Source: Colwellia sp. (GTDB taxonomy: Bacteria; Pseudomonadota; Gammaproteobacteria; Enterobacterales; Alteromonadaceae). Taken from it: 58,573 bases of DNA. Both the position numbers and the translations under genes were made by a program. The DNA lies in assembly GCF_013215345.1 (NCBI RefSeq), contig NZ_JABSOV010000018.1:1-58573 (forward strand). Direction: 5' to 3'. The notes beneath the pieces were generated by a model, which saw only the letters and a program-made list of their open reading frames with translations, did not search any database and had not been told where the DNA came from. Of this stretch, positions 39,045-48,800 are shown piece after piece; within the stretch, counting starts at the first letter, position 1, and each line of letters starts with the position of its first letter.

Positions 39045-39335
39045 ATGAGCGCAATAGTATTGCAAAAAAAATCTCAACAAGTGACCATTTGTAATAAATT
39101 AGGCTTACATGCTCGTGCGGCTACTAAACTCGCGCAATTAAGCCAAAAGTTTTCCGCAAAAATCACCCTAGAATTGGCAGGTAAACAAGCCGATGCTAGT
39201 AGTATTATGGCGCTGATGCTATTAGCGGGTGGCCAAGGAAAAACCGTCAACATTACCGCTCAAGGCGAGGATGCGCAGCTAGCTTTAACTGAAATATGCC
39301 AACTTATTTCTGATAAATTCGATGAAAACGAATAA
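39045..39335 (+). CDS. ptsO: HPr-like phosphocarrier protein PtsO (NPr)
   Basis: Phosphocarrier of the nitrogen PTS passing phosphate from PtsP to PtsN. The 96-residue protein (E. coli NPr 90) has the active-site His in KLGLHARAATKLAQL (about residue 22), and the regulatory region DASSIMALMLLAGGQGKTVN. No Ser46-kinase motif partner was seen. It follows rapZ by 16 bases and ends the operon; mgtE comes after a 460-base gap. Confidence 0.93.
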   Translation: MSAIVLQKKSQQVTICNKLGLHARAATKLAQLSQKFSAKITLELAGKQADASSIMALMLLAGGQGKTVNITAQGEDAQLALTEICQLISDKFDENE

Positions 39336-39509
39336 CATAAAACGACTAAAGCAGCACCTAGCTCAAGATAAAAAAGCTGATAAAACCACTGAGTTACGAT
39401 AAACTTAAACTGTTTTCCAAAGAAAGCTTTTTTCTTTTCATCATCAAATACCCCTAAGTATCGCCAATTTCCTCAGCGATACTCTCTTGAAGGGTTTTCT
39501 GTGTAATAT
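39336..39509. other. Intergenic stretch after ptsO with a small hairpin
   Basis: 174 bases without a gene. AGTATCGC (39457-39464) and GCGATACT (39476-39483) form a perfect 8-bp inverted repeat followed by CTCTTGAAGGGTTTTCTG, so it could be a weak terminator of the ptsO transcript. The 39510-39773 repeat begins directly after. Confidence 0.45.
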
Positions 39510-39773
39510 ATACCCGTTCCACTTGAAAGTGCAGGGTTCAGCTGGAATTATAAGTGCCTTTAGGCAAGACATTGATTGAAGATAATGGTTGCTCCCTTGT
39601 CGAAATCAATAACGTAGCATAAAGCGTTTATAAACCAGCCTTTTGAGGGAAAACTGAGCAAACCATATTCGTTGTTACATTTGTTTTTAAGGGAATAGCC
39701 ATTAACAATAAATGTGCCTTATTATGATTCGCTCAAGTTTCCTGAAACGAGCATCTTCAAGTTGAACGGGTAT
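39510..39773. repeat. ATACC repeat family, full copy (264 bp), with the core in both arms, upstream of mgtE
   Basis: Begins ATACCCGTTCCACTTGAAAG and ends CTTCAAGTTGAACGGGTAT, a good terminal inverted repeat. The core lies at 39562-39614 on the minus strand; a diverged second core occupies 39670-39720 on the plus strand (GTTTTTAAGGGAATAGCCAT), so the element is close to a long imperfect palindrome. Orientation is opposite to the other three copies. It ends 22 bases before the mgtE start. Confidence 0.82.
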
Positions 39774-39795
39774 ACACTAAAGAAGCAGAGTCGCT

Positions 39796-41154
39796 ATGCC
39801 AGAAATATCAGAACAAGAATTTAACCAAAAAAGACTACAGCAAGTTAACGAAGCACTTGGCAGTGGTATGTTCGTCTATGTACGAAAACTGCTGCAGAAC
39901 ATGCCTGCTTACGATCTAGCCCTTATATTAGAATCCTCCACCGCAAAAAGTCGACCGGTACTCTGGCAACTTATTGATCCTGATTTTCATGGTGAGGTAC
40001 TCGAAGAGCTTAATGAAGAAGTCCGCAAAGGCATTCTTAAAAGCATGCGACCGGAAAAGCTTGCGGCTGTTGCCGAAGGCATGGACGTTGATGATTTAGC
40101 TGAAGTTCTACGTACCCTACCTGACAGTACTTTTAACGAAGTACTTAATTCGATGGACTCGCAAGACCGTAGCAGAGTCGAAACGGCATTATCTTATGAA
40201 GAAGATACTGCTGGCGGCATAATGAATACCGACACTATTACCCTACGTCCCGACGTAAGTGTTGATGTAGTGTTACGTTATTTGCGTCTAAAAGGTGACT
40301 TGCCCGAGGCAACCGACTCCTTCTATGTTGTTGATCGTAGTAATCGTTTTATTGGTGTAGTGTCACTTGCTGCCATAGTGACAGCCAAAGCAGATGTGAT
40401 TGTCTCTCGTTTAATCAAGGCGGAAGTTGAAGCGGTACAAGCCGATATGGATGAGCAAGATGTTGCTCAGCTCTTTGAACGTCACGATTGGTTTTCTGCC
40501 CCCGTTATTGATAAACATGGTCACTTACTCGGTCGTATAACCATTGATGACGTCATCGATATCATTCGTGAAAACGCAGAGCATTCCATGATGAGTATGG
40601 CCGGTTTAGACGATGAAGCAGATACCTTTGCTCCGGTACTCAAGAGTACTAAGCAGCGCTCATTGTGGCTGGGTGTTAACCTTATTACCGCATTGATGGC
40701 TGTAGCCGTTACCAGTATGTTTGAAGGTGTATTTCAACAACTAGCCATTTTAGCCGTATTAAATTCTTTAGTACCAAGTATGGGTGGTGTTGCCGGTAAT
40801 CAAACCTTAACATTGGTTATTCGTGGTATGGCATTAGGCCATGTCGGTGACAGTAATGCTCGGGCACTATTGAGTAAAGAAGTAGCGATTGGCTTTTTAA
40901 ATGGCATTATTTGGGCGACGTTAATTGCTACTGTCGTAGCTATTTGGAAACAAGATTTAATGCTTGGTGGCGTTATTGCTTTCGCCATGTTGATGAATAT
41001 GACTGCCGCAGGACTTGCTGGTGTAAGTATTCCATTGATATTAAAACGTATGAAGATAGACCCTGCGCTGGCAGGTAGTGTGATTATTACCACAGTCACG
41101 GATGTAGTGGGTATCTTTGCTTTCCTAGGAACAGCAACGTTATTACTTACATAA
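39796..41154 (+). CDS. mgtE: Magnesium transporter MgtE
   Basis: Magnesium-gated channel of the inner membrane. The 452-residue protein has the N-terminal helical Mg-sensing domain (about residues 30-130), two CBS domains (about 135-255, with VVDRSNRFIGVVSL and VIDKHGHLLGRITIDDVIDI), a connecting helix, and five membrane helices with PSMGGVAGNQTLTLVIRGMA (about 322-341) and the pore-lining NMTAAGLAGVSIPLIL. The length matches the family. MgtE after ptsO is also the order in Vibrio and Shewanella. The operon is separated from ptsO by a repeat. Confidence 0.95.
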   Translation: MPEISEQEFNQKRLQQVNEALGSGMFVYVRKLLQNMPAYDLALILESSTAKSRPVLWQLIDPDFHGEVLEELNEEVRKGILKSMRPEKLAAVAEGMDVDDLAEVLRTLPDSTFNEVLNSMDSQDRSRVETALSYEEDTAGGIMNTDTITLRPDVSVDVVLRYLRLKGDLPEATDSFYVVDRSNRFIGVVSLAAIVTAKADVIVSRLIKAEVEAVQADMDEQDVAQLFERHDWFSAPVIDKHGHLLGRITIDDVIDIIRENAEHSMMSMAGLDDEADTFAPVLKSTKQRSLWLGVNLITALMAVAVTSMFEGVFQQLAILAVLNSLVPSMGGVAGNQTLTLVIRGMALGHVGDSNARALLSKEVAIGFLNGIIWATLIATVVAIWKQDLMLGGVIAFAMLMNMTAAGLAGVSIPLILKRMKIDPALAGSVIITTVTDVVGIFAFLGTATLLLT

Positions 41155-41244
41155 AAAAGTCTTACCTAGTAACTGTTATCTATTTACAGTTTTTCTAGTA
41201 CTTGATACAGGATACCTAGTAATAATTTAGCTAGTCTCACTTAT

Positions 41245-41285
41245 AAAAAAGCGTTATCAATGAAACCATTGATAACGCTTTTTAT
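41245..41285. terminator. Strong bidirectional intrinsic terminator between mgtE and pmbA
   Basis: GCGTTATCAATG (41251-41262) and CATTGATAACGC (41267-41278) form a perfect 12-bp stem with loop AAAC. An AAAAAA run precedes and TTTTT follows, so it can end both mgtE (plus) and pmbA (minus). Confidence 0.92.
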
Positions 41286-41301
41286 TTTAGCAATAGAGGA
41301 A

Positions 41302-42663
41302 CTAGTGTCCCGCGACTTGCATTTCATCAATCAAAATAGAGCCAGTTCTGATACTACCGCGTAAATCAACATCAGAGCCAACGGCAACAATTCCTTTGAA
41401 CATCTGCGCTAAATTTCCAGCGATAGTAATTTCACTCACTGGGTAAGCAATTTCTCCGTTTTCGACCCAAAATCCTGCCGCGCCGCGAGAGTAATCACCA
41501 TTAATAACATTAACGCCTTGGCCCATTAATTCAGTTACCAGTAAACCTGTTCCTAGTGTTTTTAACATAGCATCAAAGCTACCATCATGACCTTGTGCGT
41601 CGACGAACCAATTATGAATACCACCGGCATGGCCTGTAGTAGTTAGTCCTAATTTACGGGCTGAGTAGCTAGTCAATAAATAGGTTTGTAATGCACCTTG
41701 GCTAATTATCTCCCTATCTTGGGTTAATACGCCTTCACTATCAAAAGCGCTACTGGCTAACGCTTTAGCAATATGAGGTCTTTCACTGATATTCAAAAAC
41801 TTAGGGAATACATCATTACCAATGGCATCAAGTAAAAATGACGATTTACGATATAAATTCCCGCCACTAATCGCGGCAATAAAGTGTCCCCAAATGGTAT
41901 TGGCAATATCCGCTCTAAATAATACCGGTACTTTTCCAGTCGCTATTGTTTGCGGTTTTAAGCGAGATAGCACCTCTTTCGAAGCTTGTAGACCAATATT
42001 TTTTGCACTTTCAAGTAAATAAAAATCTCGATTAACCGTGTAGGCATAGTCGCGTTCCATATCGTCACCATCGCTGGCAATCATCACACAGCTTAAACTA
42101 TGGCGAGTGCTTGGGTAGCCCACCAACTGGCCATGGCTATTACCATAGACTTTAAAGCCAGAAAAACTATCAAAGCTCGCACCGTCTGAATTACTAATAC
42201 GTGGGTCTACTGCTAAGGCGCTTTCCTCACATTCTTTAGCCAGTTCAATTGCTTCTTCGGTACTGATTTCATGTGGATGATATAAATCTAAATCAAGTGG
42301 CTGCATTGCTAACAGTGCTTTATCCGCTAAACCTGAGCAATCATCAACCGAAGTATACTTAGCAATATTTACTGCAGCGGTAACCGTTTTAGTGAGTGCT
42401 TGTTCGGATAAGTCAGCTGTAGAAGCACTGCCTTTACGCCCCTGCCGATAAACAGTAATACCTAAAGCGCCATCATTAGTAAATTCAACATTTTCTACTT
42501 CACCCATGCGAGTACTAACACTTAAACCTTGTTGACGGCTCATTGCCACTTCAGCGCCATCTGCGCCAAGAGATTTAGCGAGTTCAAGTACAGTAGCAAC
42601 ACGTGCTTTTACTTCACTGAGTTGTTGGTAGATTAGATCATTCGATTTGGAGGCTGGGGTCAT
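41302..42663 (-). CDS. pmbA: Metalloprotease-related protein PmbA (TldE)
   Basis: Subunit of the TldD/TldE heterodimeric protease, which matures peptides such as microcin B17 and helps degrade CcdA. The 453-residue protein (E. coli 450) has the PmbA features GAEVAMSRQQGLSVSTRMGE and ITVYRQGRKGSASTADLS near the N-terminus and GLLVTELMGQGVNVINGDYS with RGAAGFWVENGEIAYPVSE near the C-terminus. No HExxxH is present, as expected for the TldE subunit. Its partner tldD is encoded 800 bases away with darP between them. Confidence 0.95.
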   Translation of the reverse strand: MTPASKSNDLIYQQLSEVKARVATVLELAKSLGADGAEVAMSRQQGLSVSTRMGEVENVEFTNDGALGITVYRQGRKGSASTADLSEQALTKTVTAAVNIAKYTSVDDCSGLADKALLAMQPLDLDLYHPHEISTEEAIELAKECEESALAVDPRISNSDGASFDSFSGFKVYGNSHGQLVGYPSTRHSLSCVMIASDGDDMERDYAYTVNRDFYLLESAKNIGLQASKEVLSRLKPQTIATGKVPVLFRADIANTIWGHFIAAISGGNLYRKSSFLLDAIGNDVFPKFLNISERPHIAKALASSAFDSEGVLTQDREIISQGALQTYLLTSYSARKLGLTTTGHAGGIHNWFVDAQGHDGSFDAMLKTLGTGLLVTELMGQGVNVINGDYSRGAAGFWVENGEIAYPVSEITIAGNLAQMFKGIVAVGSDVDLRGSIRTGSILIDEMQVAGH

Positions 42664-42898
42664 ATTGGTTTCTACTTTCTCTTTTCTTTTTAAGGAGTAA
42701 CAAGGTTAAAACAGTAACTTTACATATTAAGTACTGTGAACTATCGAGATTATATTAAGCTATTTTCTTGGCGCGACTAAGCTGGATACCGCTCGCCGTG
42801 ATTAAAACGCTTTTATCTCGAACAAGGTTTGACCGCAAAAGATCAACAGCCCCTATAAATTTAGTGATATAATAAGGGTAATTATTATTTATTTTACC

Positions 42899-43441
42899 AT
42901 GGTATTAGACATTATTATGCCCCAGTCAGCCAACGATATCGACGATTCATCACAAGAAATGGAAGAAGAATTTAAAAGTAAAACCGAAATAAAGCGTGAA
43001 ATGCATAAACTGCAAGATTTCGGCCAAAGCTTAGTGGACATGTCTAAGCATCAGCGTAGTCGTCTGCCTTTAAGTGAAGACCTAAAATATGCCATGGTTT
43101 TAGCTGACAAGATCTCCAATAAACATGAAGCTTTGCGTCGCCACATTCGTCATATAGCTAAAATATTATTGGAAACTGACCTAGAGCCAATTCATCATGC
43201 TATCGAAGTTATGGCTAATAAGCATCAACAAGAATCGGCAAAATTTGTCCGTTTAGAAACTATTAGAGATGAATTAATAGCGCAAGGTAATGACGCTGTT
43301 GAAGCATTAATAAGTGAATTTCCTAAAATTGAACGACAAAAAATCAAGCAGTTAGTTCGCAATGCCGCGAAAGAGAAAAAAGCTGAAAAACTAGGTAAAC
43401 ATTATAAAAACTTGTTCACTTACCTAAAAGCTAATGCCTAA
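42899..43441 (+). CDS. darP: Ribosome-biogenesis protein DarP (YjgA)
   Basis: A dual-action assembly protein that associates with late 50S precursors in E. coli. The 180-residue protein has an acidic N-terminus (DIDDSSQEMEEEFKS), then KSEIKRE-like KTEIKREMHKLQDFGQSLVD and the C-terminal ERQKIKQLVRNAAKEKKAEK, all typical of the family (E. coli 183). The start could be ATG 42899 or ATG 42917; neither has a strong Shine-Dalgarno. It diverges from pmbA, as in E. coli. Confidence 0.92.
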   Translation: MVLDIIMPQSANDIDDSSQEMEEEFKSKTEIKREMHKLQDFGQSLVDMSKHQRSRLPLSEDLKYAMVLADKISNKHEALRRHIRHIAKILLETDLEPIHHAIEVMANKHQQESAKFVRLETIRDELIAQGNDAVEALISEFPKIERQKIKQLVRNAAKEKKAEKLGKHYKNLFTYLKANA

Positions 43442-43460
43442 AAGGCAAACCAGTAAGTAT

Positions 43461-43488
43461 CAGCAAGCACTATTAATAGTGCTTGCTG
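43461..43488. terminator. 28-bp perfect palindrome between darP and tldD
   Basis: CAGCAAGCACTATT (43461-43474) is followed directly by its perfect inverted copy AATAGTGCTTGCTG (43475-43488). It lies between the convergent 3' ends of darP and tldD, 19 bases after one stop and 18 before the other. There is no clear T-tract. It is probably a bidirectional terminator or 3'-end structure; a protein-binding site is possible. Confidence 0.5.
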
Positions 43489-43506
43489 AACTATTAAACT
43501 AGCTAA

Positions 43507-44952
43507 TTACTGGGTACCACCAATAGTCATCTCATCAATTTTCAGCGTCGGTTGACCGACACCAACAGGTATACTTTGGCCATCTTTACCACAGATACCA
43601 ACACCGGCATCAAGCTTTAAGTCATTACCCACCATGCTGATTCGTTTCATCGCTTCAGGACCATTACCTATCAAGGTAGCGCCTTTTACTGGTGAGGTTA
43701 TTACACCATCTTCAATTAAATACGCTTCTGAAGTGGTAAAAACAAATTTCCCAGAGGTAATATCAACCTGACCACCGGCAAAGTTTGGCGCATAAATACC
43801 TTTTTTCACTGACTTTATAATATCTTCAGGGCTAGACTCACCAGCTAACATATAAGTATTAGTCATGCGAGGCATAGGTAAATGCGCATAAGATTCACGT
43901 CGTCCATTACCTGTGGGTTTTACCCCCATTAGACCGGCATTATGTTTATCTTGCATGTAGCCTTTTAAGATACCCTTTTCGATTAAGACGTTATATTGTC
44001 CAGGTGTACCTTCATCATCTATAGTAATAGAGCCTCGACGATTAGCTAAGGTGCCATCATCAACAATGGTACAAAGCTCGGAGGTAACTTGCTGACCAAT
44101 TTTACCAGAAAAAGCCGACGAACCTTTACGGTTAAAGTCACCCTCTAAACCATGACCAACGGCCTCATGCAATAATACTCCAGGCCAACCGGCTCCCAGC
44201 ACCACTGGATAAGTACCTGCTGGGGCTTCAATGGCAACTAAATTAACTAACGCTAGTCTAACCGACTCTTCGGCATAAGCCAGGTAACGTGCTTTGTTAT
44301 CGCCAGGTTCAACTTCAAAGAAGTAACTGTAATCAGTACGTGCTCCACCTCCAGCACTTGCGCGCTCTCGTTTGCCATTTTCTTCAACTAACACTGAGCA
44401 GTTTAACCGTACTAATGGACGGATATCCGTACCATAAGTACCATCGCTGGCACTGATTAAAATAGTTTCATATACACCGGAAATACTCGCAATAACCTGT
44501 TTAACCCGACTATCAGTTTGACGCGCATGTGCCTCGATCTTGTGCAGTAAATCAATCTTTTGTTCTTGGGTTAAACTGCCAAGTGGCTCAACGGCTTGAT
44601 AAACCTGAATAGGTGATTGACGAGTAAAAGCTTTAACGGTAGCGCCTGTACCACTATCAGCAATACCTTTAGCTGCATCAGCGGCCTGTTGCAGTGCTTC
44701 AGGAGATATTTCATCCGAATATGCAAAGCCGGTCTTTTCGCCGGAAATTGCTCTTACACCAACGCCACGCTCAATATTATACGAGCCTTCTTTAACAATA
44801 CCGTCTTCTAGCACCCAAGATTCATGCTGACTCGCTTGAAAATATAAATCAGCATAATCAACTTTTCGTCCCATCATGCTTCTTAAGGTTTTTGCTAATA
44901 CTTCATCATCAATATGACTATCACTTAATAAGGATTTTTCAACACTATTCAT
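43507..44952 (-). CDS. tldD: Metalloprotease TldD
   Basis: Catalytic subunit of the TldD/TldE protease. The 481-residue length equals E. coli TldD. The zinc motif is visible in [13 protein letters not shown] (about residues 260-272; HEAVGH is HExxxH) with [18 protein letters not shown] and the downstream cysteine/histidine region. The C-terminal [20 protein letters not shown] is the family end. Upstream of it on the same strand are nit-like and yhdP; all three form one minus-strand run (gaps of 46 and -8 bases). Its partner pmbA is 844 bases away. Confidence 0.96.
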   Translation of the reverse strand: MNSVEKSLLSDSHIDDEVLAKTLRSMMGRKVDYADLYFQASQHESWVLEDGIVKEGSYNIERGVGVRAISGEKTGFAYSDEISPEALQQAADAAKGIADSGTGATVKAFTRQSPIQVYQAVEPLGSLTQEQKIDLLHKIEAHARQTDSRVKQVIASISGVYETILISASDGTYGTDIRPLVRLNCSVLVEENGKRERASAGGGARTDYSYFFEVEPGDNKARYLAYAEESVRLALVNLVAIEAPAGTYPVVLGAGWPGVLLHEAVGHGLEGDFNRKGSSAFSGKIGQQVTSELCTIVDDGTLANRRGSITIDDEGTPGQYNVLIEKGILKGYMQDKHNAGLMGVKPTGNGRRESYAHLPMPRMTNTYMLAGESSPEDIIKSVKKGIYAPNFAGGQVDITSGKFVFTTSEAYLIEDGVITSPVKGATLIGNGPEAMKRISMVGNDLKLDAGVGICGKDGQSIPVGVGQPTLKIDEMTIGGTQ

Positions 44953-44998
44953 TAGGTATAAGCTCTACTTCTATGTTCTTTAATTATAAGCGCTGCAA

Positions 44999-45886
44999 TT
45001 AATTATTCAGCGGCGTGTTTAAAGGTGTAGTCAAAGGCATGCTTTGACGTATACGTGTTACTTCTTGTTTTTGGTATTCAACAGTAATAAAACCTTCACC
45101 CGTGGCGATACTCTGTTCAACTTCACCCCAAGGGTTAATGATCATTGAATGTCCCCAAGTTTCCCGGCCATTTTCATGAACGCCTTCTTGTCCTGCGGCA
45201 ACAATATAGACTTGGTTTTCTATCGCGCGTGCTTGCAATAATGTTTGCCAGTGTGCTTTGCCTGTTACTTTAGTAAAGGCACTGGGTACGGTAATTATCT
45301 CTGCCCCAGCTTTTACTAGCTGTTGAAATAAGTTAGGAAAGCGTAAATCGAAGCACACTGATAAACCAATGTTAGCAAATTCGGTGTTAACAACCTTTAT
45401 TTCTTTACCAGCTTGGGTATAACGCGATTCACAATAACTGTTAGTACTATCACTGACATTGACATCAAATAAGTGAATTTTATCGTATTGCCCTATTAAT
45501 TCGCCATTAGGACTAAAGACACAACTGCTGTTAGTAAATTTTTTAGCTGAAGACGTTAGAATAGGCACAGTACCTGCGACTAGGTATACCTTAAAGCGCT
45601 TAGCTAATTGTCCAAGCGCAAAACAAAGATCGTTCGCGAGTGCCGATTCTTTTGCCAAGCTTAGCTGTTCACTGTCTTTACCACCAAAGTATAAACAACA
45701 CTCGGGTAAAACCACTAAATTCTGAACCGGCTCATTAACAGTATCATCATGTTTAACTATGTTAGTACTGCCGTTTTTAGCCCTTATCGGAGGCGCGGTA
45801 ATTTTAGCAAGTAACTCAGCTATTTTAGCAAGGTTGGTGGCGACATTAGCCGCTGATGATAATTGTATCGCTGTCAATTTAACCAT
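44999..45886 (-). CDS. Carbon-nitrogen hydrolase of the nitrilase superfamily (Nit-like amidase)
   Basis: A 295-residue cytosolic enzyme. The Glu-Lys-Cys triad is visible: first part of the fold with LVVLPECCLYFGG, Lys in LIGQYDKIHLFDV (about residue 151), nucleophile Cys in IGLSVCFDLRFP (about 184), and RAIENQVYIVAAGQEG. It resembles bacterial Nit1-like omega-amidases or deaminated-glutathione amidases; the substrate is not proved. A ~25-residue charged insertion (GSTNIVKHDDTVNEPVQN) sits after the first 33 residues. The ATG at 45886 has GAGGT five bases upstream and overlaps the yhdP stop by eight bases. Confidence 0.88.
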   Translation of the reverse strand: MVKLTAIQLSSAANVATNLAKIAELLAKITAPPIRAKNGSTNIVKHDDTVNEPVQNLVVLPECCLYFGGKDSEQLSLAKESALANDLCFALGQLAKRFKVYLVAGTVPILTSSAKKFTNSSCVFSPNGELIGQYDKIHLFDVNVSDSTNSYCESRYTQAGKEIKVVNTEFANIGLSVCFDLRFPNLFQQLVKAGAEIITVPSAFTKVTGKAHWQTLLQARAIENQVYIVAAGQEGVHENGRETWGHSMIINPWGEVEQSIATGEGFITVEYQKQEVTRIRQSMPLTTPLNTPLNN

Positions 45887-48800
45887 CAATTACCTCATTG
45901 CTTATAGCTGCTAGTGGCTTATCACCCTTTGACTCATCTTGTTTTTTATCTTCCGTTGGCACTGTGCCCTTGAGGCTAATACTCTTACTTTTACGATCAA
46001 CTTCTTTGAAGTCAGGATTATCCACAGTGCCAGTTAGTTCAAATTTAAATTCAGAGATAACTTGAGACCTAACGACTTGATCAATGGCAACGCCCGCGAG
46101 AAAAGTCACTGGATTCAAAGATGTAGCTATCCAAGCAAGTACAGGTAAACTAGAGGTCAAATTCGGTTTATAAGACATATCATAAGCTAGCTCACCTGTT
46201 ACTAAGTTAGTATGCCCCGTCATAAACAAATCACCGGCAGTACCTTTCATTTCGGTATTATTGGTCGTTAACAGCCCCTGACTTAATTGATAGTCACCGG
46301 TGATATTACTGTAAAACATACCGTCACTAAAGATATCACGGAAGTCCAGCGTGAGCTTACGTACTAAAGATTGCAAACTTAGCACAGAAAAGATCTTTGC
46401 TTTATCACTGACATCCGCTAAATAGCCATCATCAAGTCGACCATTGATAGTACCGTTTAATTGACTAACATCGAAGTCATGTAGACCTCCAGCCCAGTTA
46501 AGGTTTACGTTGATTTTAGCACCACTGTCTTTAATAATTGATTCATAACCCGCGGCTTTTAATTCTGTCTCTATATCAGCCACCGATAGATTACCCGCTA
46601 ACGAGGTTATCGATTCTTGCTCGTTATGAAGCCAACTACCAGTAAGGTTTAATTTTGTTGCTCCACGTTTAGCGGTTAAGTTAGTAAACTCTATGGTTTG
46701 TTGGTCAACGCGCTTAATATTTACATCAACTTCCCCTAGGTCTACTGAACCCATAGCGCAGCTATCACAATGAAATTTTATTGGCGGAATGTTGGCAAAG
46801 ATAATATCGTTTTCCGCTTTATCTGGCTGTTTATTTAGTAAAGGCAGCTCAATCTCCGCTACTGCTTTTTTAGCTGGTGTCAGTTTTAAAAACTCAGCAT
46901 TGATATCTAAACCTTGGGCTAGCCAATCTGGATAAATTTTTATTTGGCTGCGAATTTCATTGGCATTGAGTTGTAATAGCCACCACTCTGGCTTATCTAA
47001 CAAGTTAAAAGAAACATTATTGAGTTGCTGGCCTAGTATTTGTAACTGACCAATTGAGCCTCTTATTCTTTTAGGTTTCGCTAAAAAAGGGATGGTGTCT
47101 TCTAACTCTGTAGTTGCAGTTATACTTGTGCTTATAGTGGGTTGATTAATACTGTCGAAAATATCGCTGATCAGTGGTTGCCATAATGAAAAATCAGCTT
47201 GCTCTAACTTAGTAGTTATATGAAATCCGTCACTTGCCAATGCCATAGTGCCTTGTCCCAACATCAAATTAGCACGAGTGAATGCCGTAGTGTCGTGATC
47301 TAATAAGCCCGAGAATTGCATTTTATCGCCATAATTGAGCACGACTTTAGACTGCTCCATCTGACCATTAATTTGCACCGATAAGTGATTTTCTTGTTTC
47401 TCGCTTCGATCATAAGGGGGCGGTAACAATAACTGAGTTTTGTTTAAGTCAGAATAAAAATTGGCATTGTAAGAAAAGCCACCTTGGTGGTGCTGGTGTA
47501 AGGATAAATCCCCTTGCCACGGCAGCTCACCTTGGGTATATCGTCGTAATCGCTGCGGTACATAAGCCAACCATTGTTCTTCTTGCCATAAAGCAGAAAG
47601 ATTAATATCAGTATCGTAATAATCCGTTTTATCCATGCCAGAAATATCAAGGGCAATAGGTAAGCCTTGCCAAACAAGGGTTAAATTTTTAGTACTAATT
47701 TTATCGTTACTAAAACTTAATTGACCTTTAACCTCAGTAAAATTCATCTGTGGTGTTTGCAAACTAGCTTTATTATTATCAAAGTAGATAATGCCACTTG
47801 CCAATGCTTGCTCATTATCGTTCAGTGGTAAATTTAAATGAAATTCACCACTGACCTCACCCGTTACTTTTAATTGCTCTAAGACACTACCAACGCTATC
47901 TTTAAAAGGGCTTTGATTCATCAAATCGCCAATAAAGCGTGGCTCTGTTGGTTTTATCTCTGCATCTACCGTTAAAATTTGGCCATGAGCTAAATCAGCA
48001 ATGCCTGCACGCACACCGGTTACATCCAAGCCGGTCAGTTTTCCCGCTCGACCGGTAATTAACATAGAATTATTAGTGAAGTTTAAATTAGCAACAAAGT
48101 CAGTGATGGCTGGCCAGTTTTCAACAAACTTAAACTCAGCTTTACTTAATTCAGCATCAACGACAAAAATACCACTACCATCGCTGAAAGGAAAACGACT
48201 GATAGGACCATTTATCAAGATCTGGGCATTTTCAACACGGCCAGAGACAACTGCGGAATTAAGATAGCCAACTAAGTTATCACTCATAATAGGTAAAGGT
48301 AAGTAACGGCCCACTAAGCCCGCATTAGCATTGGAGACATTAGCCAGTAGCGCTAGATTCACTTCGCCATCAAGCGGCGCCTCGACTTTAATTTGTGCCG
48401 ATAAGTTAATTTCTTTTGAAGTAAAATCAAATTTTTCAACCGTTAATGCCCAACCCTTATCATCAAATTCAGCATTGAGCTGTCCTGATAAACCTTGATA
48501 GGGAAAGGCTTGTACAAACAACTTATCAAAATCTAACTTACCCTGCTCGGCGTTAAAATCAACAGATAGATAATTGCCAACAAAACTTAGCTTGCCAGAC
48601 ACATTTTCTAAGCCCGGTATACCGTGACTAAAGTTGTTATTGAATGAGGAAAAATTTGTCAGTATTTGCAGCTCGTCATTATCTTTACGAATATGTAGAT
48701 TTTCAACTTTACCCGTTAAACTCATCTCTGCTAGTACATTACGTGTTGCTTGCTTCGCCACGATTAACGGCGCTAATTGCGCTAACATAGCAACATCTAT

